In this document: positions 1 to 8,201 of the stretch, piece after piece
How the letters are laid out: the number at the start of each line of letters is the position of its first letter
Numbering within the stretch: the stretch's first letter is position 1
NCBI GenBank assembly: GCA_902825985.1
Contig: CADEDC010000063.1
Span: 1 to 33,234 of the forward strand
Length of the DNA stretch: 33,234 nt
Direction of reading: 5' to 3'
From: an uncultured Acidobacteriota bacterium
GTDB lineage: Bacteria > Acidobacteriota > Vicinamibacteria > Vicinamibacterales > CAVVIG01
Position numbers and translations under genes: made by a program
The notes under the pieces: generated by a model
Told to the model about the DNA's origin: nothing
The model's database searches: none
The model's input: the letters and a program-made list of their open reading frames with translations, nothing else

Positions 1-1
1 G

Positions 2-607
2 CAGCACGGCTTCTTCAAGGAATCGTTCATCGACGAGATGGCGCATGCCGCCGGCCAGGATCCGTTCGAGTTCCGCCGCCGGCTGCTCGGCGAGCAGCCG
101 CGGTTCAAGGTGGTGCTCGACAAGGTCGCCGCGATGTCCGGCTGGGGCACGCCGCTGCCCGGCGGCGAGGGGCGCGGCATCGCCATCTGCGAGAGCTTCG
201 GCAGCATCGTCGCCGAAGTGGTCCACGTGGCGGTGTCACCGGACGGGCGCCTGACGGTGCCGCATGTGTACGCCGCGGTGGATTGCGGCGACGTCGTCAA
301 CCCGGACAGTGCCATGGCACAGGTCGAGGGCGGCATCATCTTCGCCCTGTCCGCTGCGCTGCTCAGCGAGATCACCATCGACCAGGGTCGCGTCGTCCAG
401 ACGAACTTCCGCGACTACCCGATGATCCACATCGCCGACGCGCCGAAGGTGACCACGGCGTTCGTGCAGTCGGATGCGCCGCTCGGCGGACTCGGCGAAC
501 CGTGCGTACCGCCGCTCGCGGCGGCACTGACGAACGCCATCTTCGCGGCCACCGGTGTCCGCGTCCGCGAATTGCCGGTCAGGAAGACCTCGCTGCAGCG
601 CGCGTAG
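2..607 (+). CDS. Xanthine dehydrogenase/aldehyde oxidase family molybdopterin-binding subunit, C-terminal part (IorB-like)
   Basis: The frame is open from base 2 and ends at TAG 605-607, so about 201 C-terminal residues are present and the start lies off the left edge. The protein is the end of a molybdenum hydroxylase large subunit of the isoquinoline 1-oxidoreductase beta-subunit (IorB) type. Visible family signatures are [21 protein letters not shown], the [12 protein letters not shown] segment, the [12 protein letters not shown] helix and the GGLGEP loop, whose Glu corresponds to the family's active-site base. The terminal [19 protein letters not shown] is typical of the family. Such proteins bind Mo-cytosine dinucleotide, work with a small 2Fe-2S subunit and often act in the periplasm. 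The substrate cannot be read from this fragment, and any partner gene would lie upstream of the window. Confidence 0.88.
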   Translation, partial: QHGFFKESFIDEMAHAAGQDPFEFRRRLLGEQPRFKVVLDKVAAMSGWGTPLPGGEGRGIAICESFGSIVAEVVHVAVSPDGRLTVPHVYAAVDCGDVVNPDSAMAQVEGGIIFALSAALLSEITIDQGRVVQTNFRDYPMIHIADAPKVTTAFVQSDAPLGGLGEPCVPPLAAALTNAIFAATGVRVRELPVRKTSLQRA

Positions 608-716
608 GCGGCCGGGTCGGCGAGCGGCCCGTCCCGGCCCCACCGGCGGCTCAGCGGCGGACCCGGCCACCTCGTGGCGGGCCGGCGGGGAGTATCCTTG
701 GATCAGAGTCTGGACC

Positions 717-3416
717 ATGGAAACGCTGACCCTGCCGGTGACCGGCATGAGCTGCGCCGCCTGCTCGGCCCGGGTGCAGCGCGCCCTCGAGGGCACGCCG
801 GGTGTCGGCACCGCCACCGTCAATCTGATGCTGCACAGCGCGGTCATCACGTTCGACCGGTCGACCCTGTCGCCGACCGACCTGGTGACGGTCATCGAAC
901 GCACCGGCTACGGGTCGTCGCTGCCGTTGCCGACGGAGACGGCGTTCGAGGCGCAAGCCGCCGCCGACCGGGCTGACGACGCCGAGTACCACGACCTGAA
1001 GCGGAAGTCGACCGTCAGCTTCGCGGCGGCGGCGCTCGGCATGCTGGTCTCGATGCCGCTGATGGCAGCTGCCGGCGGGTCGCACGGCCTGCACGGGGCA
1101 CCAACCGACCCGTTTCTCGCCTGGACCCATCGCGTGATCGACCCGGCGCTGTCGCGTGCAGTTCCCTGGCTCTACGTCCTGGATCGCGGCGCCCTGCGCT
1201 GGGCGCTGCTGGCGATGACGGCGGCCGTAATGGCGTGGGCCGGCCGGCACTTCTATCGCCGCGCCTGGAAGGCGCTGCAGCATCGTGCCGCCGACATGAA
1301 CACGCTCGTCGCCGTCGGCACCGGCGCGGCGTTCGCCTACTCGACGCTGGCAACGGTCGCACCGGGTTTTCTCGCCGCCCGCGGCGTCGTGCCAGACGTC
1401 TACTTCGAAGCGGTGCTGTTCATCATCGCGTTCGTGCTGCTCGGCAACACGATGGAGGCGCGCGCCAAGCGCCAGACGTCCGCCGCCCTGCGCGCCCTTG
1501 CGGACCTGCAGCCGAAGACCGCACGCCTGCTTCGCAACGGCACCGAGCAGGACGTCGCGGTCGAATCGGTCGTGCGCGGCGACATCGTCCTCGTGCGACC
1601 CGGCGAGCGCGTGCCGGTGGACGGGTCGATCGTCGAAGGCACGAGTGCAGTCGACGAGTCGATGCTGACCGGCGAGAGCCTGCCGGTGGCGAAGCGGCAG
1701 GGAGACGCCGTGTTCGGCGGCACCATCAACGGCACCGGCGGATTCCGGCTGCGGGCCGAGCACGTCGGAGCCGACAGCGCGGTGCAGCGGATCGCGAAGA
1801 TGATGCGCGATGCGCAGGGCTCGCGGGCGCCGATTCAGCGCCTGGCGGACCGCGTCAGCGCCATCTTCGTGCCGGTGATCCTGGCTCTGTCGCTGCTGAC
1901 GTTCGCCGGCTGGATCGCGTTCGCCGGCGGCGACGCCGTCTTGCGGGCGTTCGCCGCCGCCATCGCGGTCCTGATCATCGCCTGCCCGTGCGCGATGGGA
2001 CTGGCGGTGCCGACGGCCCTGATGGTGGCATCCGGCCGCGGTGCGGCGCACGGCATCCTCATCAAGGGGGGCGAGGCGCTGCAGCGGGCGGGCGCGCTGA
2101 ACACGGTGGTGCTCGACAAGACGGGCACCATCACCGACGGTCGTCCCTCGGTAACCGAGATCGTCGTCGCCGAGACGGCCGGCCCGCGGTCGGCAGCGCT
2201 CGACGCCAGAGGCCTGCTGGCGCGCGCCGCGTCGGTCGAAGTGGCGTCCGAACATCCGCTGGCCGATGCGATCGTCCGTGCGGCGCGGGAGCGAGGAGTG
2301 CCGCTCCGACCTGTGACCGGCTTCGTGTCGTATTCCGGCCTCGGCGCGGCCGGCGTCGTCGACGGCGAACGGCTGCTGATCGGCAACCGGGCGTTGCTGG
2401 CGCGCGAGAACGTCGCACTCGGCGGTCTCTCGGCCGAAGCCGACGCGATGAGCCGACGCGGACGGACGCCGATGTTCGTCGCCACCACCGTCGCTCCCGC
2501 GAGGGTCCTCGGACTGATTGCCGTCGCCGATCGGATCAAGCCGTCCAGCCGCGCCGCGGTGGCCCGGCTCAAGTCACTCGGGCTCGACGTCGTGATGCTG
2601 ACGGGCGACAACCCACAGACCGCGGCGGTCATCGCCCGTGAGGCGGGCATCGATCGCGTGGTCGCCGGGGTGCTGCCCGAAGGCAAGATGGCGGAGATCT
2701 CGCGGTTGAGAACCGCCGGCCGGGTGGTCGCCATGGTCGGCGACGGCGTGAACGATGCACCGGCGCTGGCCGGGGCCGATGTCGGCTTCGCAATCGGCAG
2801 CGGCACCGACATCGCCGTCGAAGCCGCTGATATCACGCTGATGCGCGGCGACCTGGATGGCGTGGCGACTGCGATCGTGCTCTCCCGCCGGACGATGACG
2901 ACGATGCGGCAGAATCTCTTCTGGGCGTTCGCCTACAACGTCGTCAGCGTGCCGGTGGCGGCGGGCGTCTTGTACCCGATGACCGGCCTGCTGCTGAGCC
3001 CGATCCTGGCGAGTGCCGCCATGGCGTTCAGCTCAGTGAGCGTCGTCGCCAACAGCCTGCGGCTGCGGACGGCCGCCATCGCCGCCCGCCGTCCGCTGCC
3101 GACCGAGGGCGGGCCGGCCACCAATGCCGCCGGCCCGGCCGATACCCCGATTCGAGAGGAGACATTCGTCATGGGCATCAACGACGCCGGCACCGCACCA
3201 GCAACGGTCATCCTGCACGTCGACGGCATGACCTGCGGCCATTGCGAACGGCACGTCGGCGAGGCACTCGGCAAGGTGCCGGGCGTTTCGGACGTCGCGG
3301 TCAGCCGGCAGACGTCGAGCGCGACGATGAAGGTGGCCGGGACGCCGGACCCCGGGGCGCTGGTGGACGCCGTCAAGGCGGCCGGTTACGAGGCGCGCGT
3401 CGAGCAGGTCGGCTGA
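717..3416 (+). CDS. copA: Cu(I)-translocating P1B-type ATPase CopA with a fused C-terminal CopZ-like domain
   Basis: An 899-residue copper-exporting ATPase. An N-terminal HMA domain carries GMSCAAC (Cys13, Cys16). The actuator TGES is at 318-321, the transmembrane CPC at 423-425, the phosphorylated Asp of DKTGT at 467 and GDGVNDAP from about 675. The YN pair (740-741) in TM7 and MxxSS (769-773) in TM8 mark the Cu(I) class. CopA proteins normally end soon after this helix. Here the frame continues through a Pro/Ala/Gly-rich linker into a second HMA domain with GMTCGHC (Cys840, Cys843), which resembles the soluble chaperone CopZ. An internal Shine-Dalgarno and ATG precede that domain and are listed separately. 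ATG 717 is chosen because the HMA domain begins there; the open frame extends upstream to 555 but that stretch has no domain. The 109-nt gap upstream shows no clear CueR-type operator. Confidence 0.95.
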   Translation: METLTLPVTGMSCAACSARVQRALEGTPGVGTATVNLMLHSAVITFDRSTLSPTDLVTVIERTGYGSSLPLPTETAFEAQAAADRADDAEYHDLKRKSTVSFAAAALGMLVSMPLMAAAGGSHGLHGAPTDPFLAWTHRVIDPALSRAVPWLYVLDRGALRWALLAMTAAVMAWAGRHFYRRAWKALQHRAADMNTLVAVGTGAAFAYSTLATVAPGFLAARGVVPDVYFEAVLFIIAFVLLGNTMEARAKRQTSAALRALADLQPKTARLLRNGTEQDVAVESVVRGDIVLVRPGERVPVDGSIVEGTSAVDESMLTGESLPVAKRQGDAVFGGTINGTGGFRLRAEHVGADSAVQRIAKMMRDAQGSRAPIQRLADRVSAIFVPVILALSLLTFAGWIAFAGGDAVLRAFAAAIAVLIIACPCAMGLAVPTALMVASGRGAAHGILIKGGEALQRAGALNTVVLDKTGTITDGRPSVTEIVVAETAGPRSAALDARGLLARAASVEVASEHPLADAIVRAARERGVPLRPVTGFVSYSGLGAAGVVDGERLLIGNRALLARENVALGGLSAEADAMSRRGRTPMFVATTVAPARVLGLIAVADRIKPSSRAAVARLKSLGLDVVMLTGDNPQTAAVIAREAGIDRVVAGVLPEGKMAEISRLRTAGRVVAMVGDGVNDAPALAGADVGFAIGSGTDIAVEAADITLMRGDLDGVATAIVLSRRTMTTMRQNLFWAFAYNVVSVPVAAGVLYPMTGLLLSPILASAAMAFSSVSVVANSLRLRTAAIAARRPLPTEGGPATNAAGPADTPIREETFVMGINDAGTAPATVILHVDGMTCGHCERHVGEALGKVPGVSDVAVSRQTSSATMKVAGTPDPGALVDAVKAAGYEARVEQVG
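3157..3173 (+). promoter_or_regulatory. Internal Shine-Dalgarno and ATG inside copA
   Basis: AGGAG (3157-3161, within a longer GAGAGGAG) lies 9 nt before ATG 3171, in frame with copA and exactly at the boundary between the linker and the C-terminal HMA domain. Its placement at a domain border makes it a candidate internal initiation site rather than chance. Confidence 0.5.
3171..3416 (+). CDS. Possible CopZ-like copper chaperone from an internal in-frame start within copA
   Basis: An in-frame ATG at 3171 (codon 819 of CopA) would give an 81-residue protein with one HMA domain: [26 protein letters not shown] with Cys22 and Cys25, close to the usual length of free CopZ. It is preceded by AGGAG at 3157-3161 with a 9-nt spacer, as good a ribosome-binding site as any in the window. 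Either a separate copZ fused to copA by loss of the upstream stop codon, or the reading frame makes both a long ATPase and a free chaperone. Dual production is an inference from this site alone. E. coli copA is known to make a free metal-binding domain too, but from its N-terminus by ribosomal frameshifting. Confidence 0.5.
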   Translation: MGINDAGTAPATVILHVDGMTCGHCERHVGEALGKVPGVSDVAVSRQTSSATMKVAGTPDPGALVDAVKAAGYEARVEQVG

Positions 3417-3625
3417 TCCGCGGCGTTCACCCCATTTCAACGAACGCTGCTTCAGGTACTGTCGACGCGCGTCGCGCGACGGGATCGGCGTGGTGGTGCA
3501 CAGCAGGTGACCATGTCGTCGCTCAGGCGCTGACGAGCGCGGTAGCGCGCGGTCCGCAGATTGTCGTCGCCTGGGGGCGGGCACCTGCGCCGGGGCCGGC
3601 GACGATCCCGGTCGGTGACGAAGGA

Positions 3626-3650
3626 GGCCGGCGCGATCCGTGCGCCGGCC
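3626..3650. terminator. Bidirectional terminator hairpin between copA and the universal stress gene
   Basis: A perfect 9-bp GC stem (3626-3634 with 3642-3650) and a 7-nt loop lie between two convergent genes. There is no long T tract on either side. The rest of 3417-3668 shows no gene, only a 12-bp palindrome (CGACGCGCGTCG) near 3463. Confidence 0.5.
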
Positions 3651-3668
3651 CTCAGCTGATCGACGGCG

Positions 3669-4508
3669 CTACCCTGGGCGCCAGTTCGCCGGGACCGCGA
3701 GCACGATCGCGTCCTTGGCCTTGAGCACCGCGGTGGCAATCGCGCCAGGCGTGCCGCTCTCCACGGCACGCAGGCCCATCACGATGAGACCGGCGTGCTC
3801 GGCAACCGCGGCGTGATCGATCTCTTCCGCCACGTGACCGCGACGGACCAGGGTCCGGACCGTCTCGCCGATGCCCAGCTGTCTGGCATAGCTCCGCAGG
3901 CGCTGCTCCTCGTCGGAGTCAGTGCCGCTCGCGCCCACCACCGTGAGCAGCACGAGCGGCTGGCTGGCCAGTGCCGACAACTCGCGGGCGAGCGACAGCT
4001 GCGGTTGATTGGCCTCCGACAGATCGACGGCGGCCAGCACCGCGCCGGGGGTGAGGTGCGCCGCGTGCGGACCGAGCGTGACGATTTCGGTCTGGCCCGG
4101 CGGCACCAGCATCACCGGACACGGCGCCTGTTCGAGGAGGGCCGCACTGGTCGACCCGAGCAGCCACCGCGAAAGACCCGACTTCGAGTGCGTGCCGGCG
4201 ACGATCATGTCGGCGCCGGTGCTGCGCGCTTCGTCCAGTATCGCGTCGACCGGCTGGCCGAGCGTCACCTGAATCGCCCGGACGCTTGGCTCGCCGGCGT
4301 AGGTGGCACCCGCCGGCAGCAGCTCGCGAACCTGCGCCGCGAGCGTCGTTTCGGCCTGGCGCAAATCGCCCTTCGCGACGGTGAGGACCGACAGCTTCGC
4401 GCCGCACACGCCGGCCATGCCGAGCGCGTGACGGAGAATCCGGGGAGCCAGCGGTGACGAGTCCACGGCGCACAAGATCGATGTGAAAAGCGGCATGACG
4501 GCGGTCAT
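3669..4508 (-). CDS. Tandem-domain universal stress protein (UspA family)
   Basis: A 279-residue cytoplasmic protein with two Usp domains. The first (about 5-140) starts FTSILCAVDSSPLA and has the ATP-binding pattern G-2x-G-9x-G-S/T in GTHSKSGLSRWLLGSTSAALL, followed by APCPVMLVPP. The second (about 150-275) starts VLAAVDLSEANQP, but its nucleotide loop, GLRAVESGTPGAIATAVLKAKD, is degenerate, so probably only the first half binds ATP. ATG 4508 is preferred because AGGA lies 9 nt upstream; Met5 (4496) is an alternative. It is the last gene of a likely minus-strand transcript, 51 nt after the SDR gene. Usp proteins support survival under stress; the specific role is unknown. Confidence 0.9.
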   Translation of the reverse strand: MTAVMPLFTSILCAVDSSPLAPRILRHALGMAGVCGAKLSVLTVAKGDLRQAETTLAAQVRELLPAGATYAGEPSVRAIQVTLGQPVDAILDEARSTGADMIVAGTHSKSGLSRWLLGSTSAALLEQAPCPVMLVPPGQTEIVTLGPHAAHLTPGAVLAAVDLSEANQPQLSLARELSALASQPLVLLTVVGASGTDSDEEQRLRSYARQLGIGETVRTLVRRGHVAEEIDHAAVAEHAGLIVMGLRAVESGTPGAIATAVLKAKDAIVLAVPANWRPG

Positions 4509-4559
4509 TCTACGGGTTCCTGTCCTTTCTACGAACTGCGATCACCGGACACGTGGCCA

Positions 4560-5255
4560 TCAGTCCTCTTTCCATGGGTTGTTGGCGAAAATCGCAAGCT
4601 CGGTCCACAGCACGCGGCGCGGCATCGCGAGACCCGCGAGAATGGTGGCGGCGATGTCGCCGGCAAACAGCTTGTTCGGATTGTTGCGACCGGTGCGGCC
4701 GCCCCAGTTGGTCTGCACTTCCGAGGGGCAGATCGCGATGACGCGGATGCCGAAGGGACGCAACTCGGCCTGCCAGCACTGCGTGATGCCCCGGATCGCC
4801 CACTTGCTGCCGCCGTACGCGGTACCGCCCTTGCCGCCTTTCATGCCCGAGGTCGACGCGAGATTGACGATGTCGCCGCCACCCTGCGCCTTCATCATCG
4901 GAACGACCCGGTTGGTGAGATCGACCACGCCGAAGACGTTGGTGGCGAAGAGCGCTCGCATCTGGTCGACGTCGATGTCGCCAATCTCGGCGATGTAGCC
5001 GTAGGCGGCGTTGTTGACGAGGACGTCGATGCCGCCCATCGTCGCCCGGCAGGTCTCGACGGTGCGCGCATTGTCGGCATCGGCGGCCGAATCGGCGACG
5101 AGGCCGTGGGCGCCGGTCTCGGTCGCCACCTGCTGGATGCGCGCGGCATCTCGGCCGGTGAACACGACCTGGTGACCGGCCTGGCGGGCCTGCGCGACAA
5201 GGGCGGCGCCGATACCCTGGCTGCCGCCCGTGATCAGAAATCGGAGTGTCTGCAT
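4560..5255 (-). CDS. Short-chain dehydrogenase/reductase (SDR, classical type)
   Basis: A 231-residue protein covering a full classical SDR fold. The NAD(P) loop TGGSQGIG is at 9-16, the structural NNAAYG starts at Asn81, and the catalytic Ser134, Tyr147 and Lys151 have the normal 13- and 4-residue spacings. TGRDAARI after the second strand has an Arg (Arg35) that would suit NADP(H). The motif CPSEVQTNWGGR takes the place of the usual PGxxxT segment. The substrate cannot be predicted. The gene lies 47 nt downstream of the carbonic anhydrase gene and 51 nt upstream of the stress protein gene, all on the minus strand, so co-transcription is likely. The start has no strong Shine-Dalgarno but is fixed by the Rossmann strand immediately after it. 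Confidence 0.92.
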   Translation of the reverse strand: MQTLRFLITGGSQGIGAALVAQARQAGHQVVFTGRDAARIQQVATETGAHGLVADSAADADNARTVETCRATMGGIDVLVNNAAYGYIAEIGDIDVDQMRALFATNVFGVVDLTNRVVPMMKAQGGGDIVNLASTSGMKGGKGGTAYGGSKWAIRGITQCWQAELRPFGIRVIAICPSEVQTNWGGRTGRNNPNKLFAGDIAATILAGLAMPRRVLWTELAIFANNPWKED

Positions 5256-5302
5256 GGCCCGGGATTATGCCGGAAAAAGCGACGCGCCGGCGCCCGGGCG
5301 GA

Positions 5303-6013
5303 TCAGTGGTGAGCGGCGGCGCGCTCTTCGCGTACCGTCTCGTGGACGAATGCTTCGAGGGCCACACGATCCGACACCCAGGTGTCGTCGTAGAACTCGA
5401 CCATCCCGCTGGCCAGGTCGTGCTTGGCACCGACGATGGCCACCTCGCCGCTGCTGATCATCTGCTCGAGGATATAGCTGCGGTTCACGATCGTGCGCAC
5501 CGATCGCCGGATGTTGAGCTCGGTCACGTTCTCGACGAACTGCGCGTTGCGTGAGTTGCGGGCGATCGGATCGACGGTCTTGCTCTCCTCGTAGACCGCC
5601 GGCTGTATTTTCGACAGCAGCTCGGTGAGATTGCCGAGCTCGACGTGATCGCACGCGCCCTTGATAGCGCCACATGACGTGTGGCCGAGCACGACGATCA
5701 GCTTGGACCCGGCGATCTTGCAGGCGAACTCGAGGCTGCCGACGACGTCGGTGTTGACGACGTTGCCGGCGATGCGAATCGCGAAGATGTCGCCGAGCCC
5801 CTGGTCGAAAATCAGCTCCGTCGACGTCCGGCTGTCGATGCAGCTCAGGATGACCGCGAACGGCCACTGGCCTTCGCGAGTCTCGTTCGCCTGCTGCAGC
5901 AGGTTGCGGTTGATCTTCAGGTTGCTGATGAAGCGGACGTTCCCTTCCTTCAAGAACTGCAACGCCTTCTGGGGCGTAATCGTGCGCTGGGTTTCGAAAG
6001 TATGAGCTTTCAT
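5303..6013 (-). CDS. Beta-class carbonic anhydrase
   Basis: A 236-residue zinc enzyme interconverting CO2 and bicarbonate. Ligands and catalytic dyad are all visible: CIDSRT (Cys58, Asp60, Arg62) and HTSCGAI (His111, Cys114). The fold runs from KALQFLKEGNVRF to the C-terminal YDDTWVSDRV segment. No signal peptide is seen, so it should be cytoplasmic. It is transcribed divergently from the SulP-DabA-DabB genes across a 183-nt gap. This fits a role in handling inorganic carbon delivered by those transporters, although a cytoplasmic anhydrase can also dissipate a bicarbonate pool. The GGAG about 12 nt before ATG 6013 is a weak ribosome site. A 9-bp hairpin lies in the leader. Confidence 0.95.
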   Translation of the reverse strand: MKAHTFETQRTITPQKALQFLKEGNVRFISNLKINRNLLQQANETREGQWPFAVILSCIDSRTSTELIFDQGLGDIFAIRIAGNVVNTDVVGSLEFACKIAGSKLIVVLGHTSCGAIKGACDHVELGNLTELLSKIQPAVYEESKTVDPIARNSRNAQFVENVTELNIRRSVRTIVNRSYILEQMISSGEVAIVGAKHDLASGMVEFYDDTWVSDRVALEAFVHETVREERAAAHH

Positions 6014-6045
6014 AAGGATGAGTCACTCCGCAAACGTGATAAGAC

Positions 6046-6069
6046 CTCGCCGGTGGACGGACCGGCGAG
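6046..6069 (-). promoter_or_regulatory. Hairpin in the carbonic anhydrase leader
   Basis: A perfect 9-bp inverted repeat (6046-6054 with 6061-6069) with a 6-nt loop lies about 33 nt upstream of the carbonic anhydrase ATG. Farther upstream (about 6079-6103) is an AT-rich patch, TTTATAAAGATTACATTA on the minus strand, likely to hold the promoter; it is flanked by CGGGCCG/CGGCCCG arms. The hairpin would form in the 5' leader. No known riboswitch class is recognised. Confidence 0.4.
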
Positions 6070-6140
6070 CACGGGCCGACCGTAATGTAATCTTTATAAA
6101 CTTCCGGCCCGGAAGACAAGCACCAGTTCGCTCCACTCCT

Positions 6141-6169
6141 TTGACGCCACCCGGCGCCTGACGTAGAAT
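6141..6169 (+). promoter_or_regulatory. Sigma70-like promoter of the inorganic-carbon uptake genes
   Basis: TTGACG at 6141-6146 and TAGAAT at 6164-6169 are separated by exactly 17 nt, one of the best promoter matches in the window. Transcription would begin near 6176, about 20 nt before the small ORF at 6197 and about 535 nt before the SulP start. Confidence 0.6.
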
Positions 6170-6185
6170 TTATGCCCCTACGTCA
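6159..6185. promoter_or_regulatory. Operator-like inverted repeat over the -10 region
   Basis: TGACGTAG (6159-6166) and its exact reverse complement CTACGTCA (6178-6185) are separated by 11 nt, covering the -10 box and the predicted start point. A dimeric repressor bound here would block the promoter. No regulator gene is adjacent. Confidence 0.45.
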
Positions 6186-6196
6186 TCTGACCGTTC

Positions 6197-6646
6197 ATGA
6201 GCCACCAGCGGATATCCGTCTCGGCAGTGGTGACCCTCCTCGTCGCCGTTGTGGCGATGGGATCGCTGTTCGTGCCGTCGCGACTCCCGCAGGGCGGCCG
6301 CCGCCCGGGTGCACCGGCCCGGGTGTCCCGCACCGCGCAGCGTCTCGATACGGCGGACGCGACCAGTCACGACAGCGATCATCAGGAGCCCGCCGTCGTC
6401 GCCGCCGCCGTGCAGAGGCTGCTGCGGCTCCCCGGCGCCGCCCGGATCGCCGCTGCCGACGGCCGCCTGACGCCGCACGGCCAGACCGCGACGCCGCCTG
6501 CGGTATCGGCTTCTCTGCCGCTCGTCGACGCACGCCCGATCACCGGGCGGTGCATGGTCGGGCGCGGCGTGCCCGAGCTGTCGACACACCTCATCCGGTC
6601 AACGGTCGGGCGCGCCCCCCCGGGCGCCGTGCCTGCCGTCGCTTAA
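6197..6646 (+). CDS. Hypothetical exported or membrane-anchored protein
   Basis: A 149-residue ORF whose N-terminus has a hydrophobic segment (VVTLLVAVVAMGSLFV, about residues 10-25) after a short polar start, as in a signal anchor. The rest is Ala/Pro/Arg-rich and matches no family I recognise. Support comes from its position directly after a strong promoter-like sequence and from filling the gap before the SulP gene. Against it are the lack of a Shine-Dalgarno at ATG 6197 and low-complexity composition. It could instead be an untranslated leader. Confidence 0.35.
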   Translation: MSHQRISVSAVVTLLVAVVAMGSLFVPSRLPQGGRRPGAPARVSRTAQRLDTADATSHDSDHQEPAVVAAAVQRLLRLPGAARIAAADGRLTPHGQTATPPAVSASLPLVDARPITGRCMVGRGVPELSTHLIRSTVGRAPPGAVPAVA

Positions 6647-6678
6647 CCACCTTTCGTTAATCGGGATCGATCGATTCG

Positions 6679-6694
6679 GGGACGTGCGCGTCCC
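6679..6694 (+). promoter_or_regulatory. Short hairpin just upstream of the SulP gene
   Basis: GGGACG (6679-6684) pairs with CGTCCC (6689-6694) across a TGCG loop, 18 nt before ATG 6713. It may affect initiation at the SulP gene, which has only a weak AAGAGAG ribosome site. Confidence 0.3.
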
Positions 6695-6712
6695 GGTGTG
6701 TCCAAGAGAGCC

Positions 6713-8200
6713 ATGCATCATTACCGCTCGATGTTCAGCTACCCGAAGGAAGACTCGGTTGCCGGCGTTGTCGTCTTCCTCGTCGCCCTGCCATTGTGCC
6801 TTGGCATTGCCATCGCTTGCGGCGTGCCACCCGTTTCGGGCCTGATTGCCGGCATCGTCGGCGGCATGATCGTCCCGCTGATCAGCCGATCCGCGCTCTC
6901 GGTGACCGGTCCGGCGGCAGGCTTGACCTCCATCGTGCTGGTCGAAGTGCAGCACCTGGGCGGCCTGGAGCCCTTCCTCACGGCGGTCATCGTCGCCGGT
7001 GGCCTGCAGTTCCTGCTCGGCGTGCTGCGCACCGGGCGATTCACCGCGCTCGTCCCCTCTGCGGTCATCAAGGGGATGCTGGCGGCCATCGGCATCACGA
7101 TCGTCTGGAAGCAGTTGCCGGTCGCCTTCGGCGCGACCGGCGGCGTCTTCGACATTCCGAGTCAGTTCAACCTGGGCGCGGCGGTGCTCGCGACCCTGTC
7201 GCTCGCCATCCTGTACGGCTGGAAGTACACGCCGTTCGGCCGCTATGCCTTCATCTCGCCGGCGCTCGTCGTCGTGGTGGTGGCGAGCGTCGTCGCCGCC
7301 TTCATCCGCGACATGCCGGGCCTGGCGCTCGGCGCCCAGCAGTTCGTCGACGTGCCGCTCGGCGGCGTCAACGCGCTCTACGCCGCCCTGCCACGGCCCG
7401 ACTTCGCGGCGATCGCCAATCCCGCCGTGTGGGTGGCGGGCGCCACGATTGCCGTCGTGGCCAGCATCGAAACGCTGCTGTCGCTGCAGGCGGTCGACCG
7501 CCTCGACCCGCTGAAGCGCCACAGCCCGCCCGACCGCGAACTGCTCGCCCAGGGCACCGCCAACGCCCTCTCGGGCCTGCTCGGCGGCCTGCCGGTGACC
7601 GCCGTGATCGTCCGCAGCGGCGCCAACGTCGCGGCCGGCGGACGCGAGCGGATGTCGGCCCTGGTGCACGGGGTGCTGCTGTTGCTCGCCGTCGTCACGG
7701 CCGGTCCGCTGCTCAACACCATCCCGCTCGCCTGTCTCGCGGCGGTGCTCATCCAGGTCGGCTTGAACCTGTGCAAACCGGCGCTGTTCACGACCCAGAT
7801 CCGGCTCGGTCCACAGCAGCTCGCGCCGTTCGTCCTGACGATCGCCGCGGTGCTGGCGCTCGACCTGCTCAAGGGCGTCATCGTCGGCATCGTCGTCGGC
7901 ATCATGTTCGTGCTCTACGAGAATTCGCGGCGTGCGGTGGTCGCCGAACGCGACTCGGCTGGCGTCGTCCGCATGCGCTTCCGGCGCGATGGCACGTTCG
8001 TGTCGAAGCCCGGCATCGTCTCGACCCTTGACGATGTGGACGATGGCGAGACCGTGGTGATCGACGGCAACGGCGAGTACATCGATCACGACGTCAAGGA
8101 GGTCCTGGCGACGTTCCTGGAAGACGCCAAACAGCGCAACGTCAAGGTCTCGCTCGTCGGCATCGACCTCGGCCTCGCCAAGGCTGGCGGGGGCCACTGA
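6713..8200 (+). CDS. SulP family inorganic anion transporter, probable bicarbonate transporter
   Basis: A 495-residue inner-membrane protein of the SulP/SLC26 family. It begins with the family segment DSVAGVVVFLVALPLCLGIAIACGVPP, has SALSVTGPAAGLTSIV early on and about ten to twelve hydrophobic spans up to residue 400. A short STAS-like cytoplasmic tail (about 405-490) includes VVIDGNGEYIDHDVKEVLATF. SulP members carry sulfate, bicarbonate or other anions; cyanobacterial BicA is a bicarbonate member. The divergent carbonic anhydrase and the dabA gene starting 1 nt after its stop argue for bicarbonate, which is an inference. GTG 6698 is an alternative start; ATG 6713 is preferred because AAGAGAG lies just before it, although closely spaced. 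Confidence 0.92.
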   Translation: MHHYRSMFSYPKEDSVAGVVVFLVALPLCLGIAIACGVPPVSGLIAGIVGGMIVPLISRSALSVTGPAAGLTSIVLVEVQHLGGLEPFLTAVIVAGGLQFLLGVLRTGRFTALVPSAVIKGMLAAIGITIVWKQLPVAFGATGGVFDIPSQFNLGAAVLATLSLAILYGWKYTPFGRYAFISPALVVVVVASVVAAFIRDMPGLALGAQQFVDVPLGGVNALYAALPRPDFAAIANPAVWVAGATIAVVASIETLLSLQAVDRLDPLKRHSPPDRELLAQGTANALSGLLGGLPVTAVIVRSGANVAAGGRERMSALVHGVLLLLAVVTAGPLLNTIPLACLAAVLIQVGLNLCKPALFTTQIRLGPQQLAPFVLTIAAVLALDLLKGVIVGIVVGIMFVLYENSRRAVVAERDSAGVVRMRFRRDGTFVSKPGIVSTLDDVDDGETVVIDGNGEYIDHDVKEVLATFLEDAKQRNVKVSLVGIDLGLAKAGGGH

Positions 8201-8201
8201 C

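Noticed and set aside
555-716. Upstream extension of CopA to ATG 555
   Set aside because: The extra 54 residues are Arg/Pro/Ala-rich, overlap the end of the molybdoenzyme gene and have no homology; the HMA domain starts at 717.
651-2255. Long minus-strand ORF (534 codons) opposite copA
   Set aside because: Arg/His/Gln/Gly-rich composition without domains; it mirrors the codon pattern of copA, whose motifs are all intact.
3417-3625. Plus-strand ORF continuing past copA into the intergenic gap
   Set aside because: No start with a ribosome site, no domain, and it runs into the terminator hairpin.
6599-8197. 532-codon minus-strand ORF opposite the SulP gene
   Set aside because: Asp/Arg/His/Gln-rich mirror of a membrane protein; the plus strand has clear SulP motifs.
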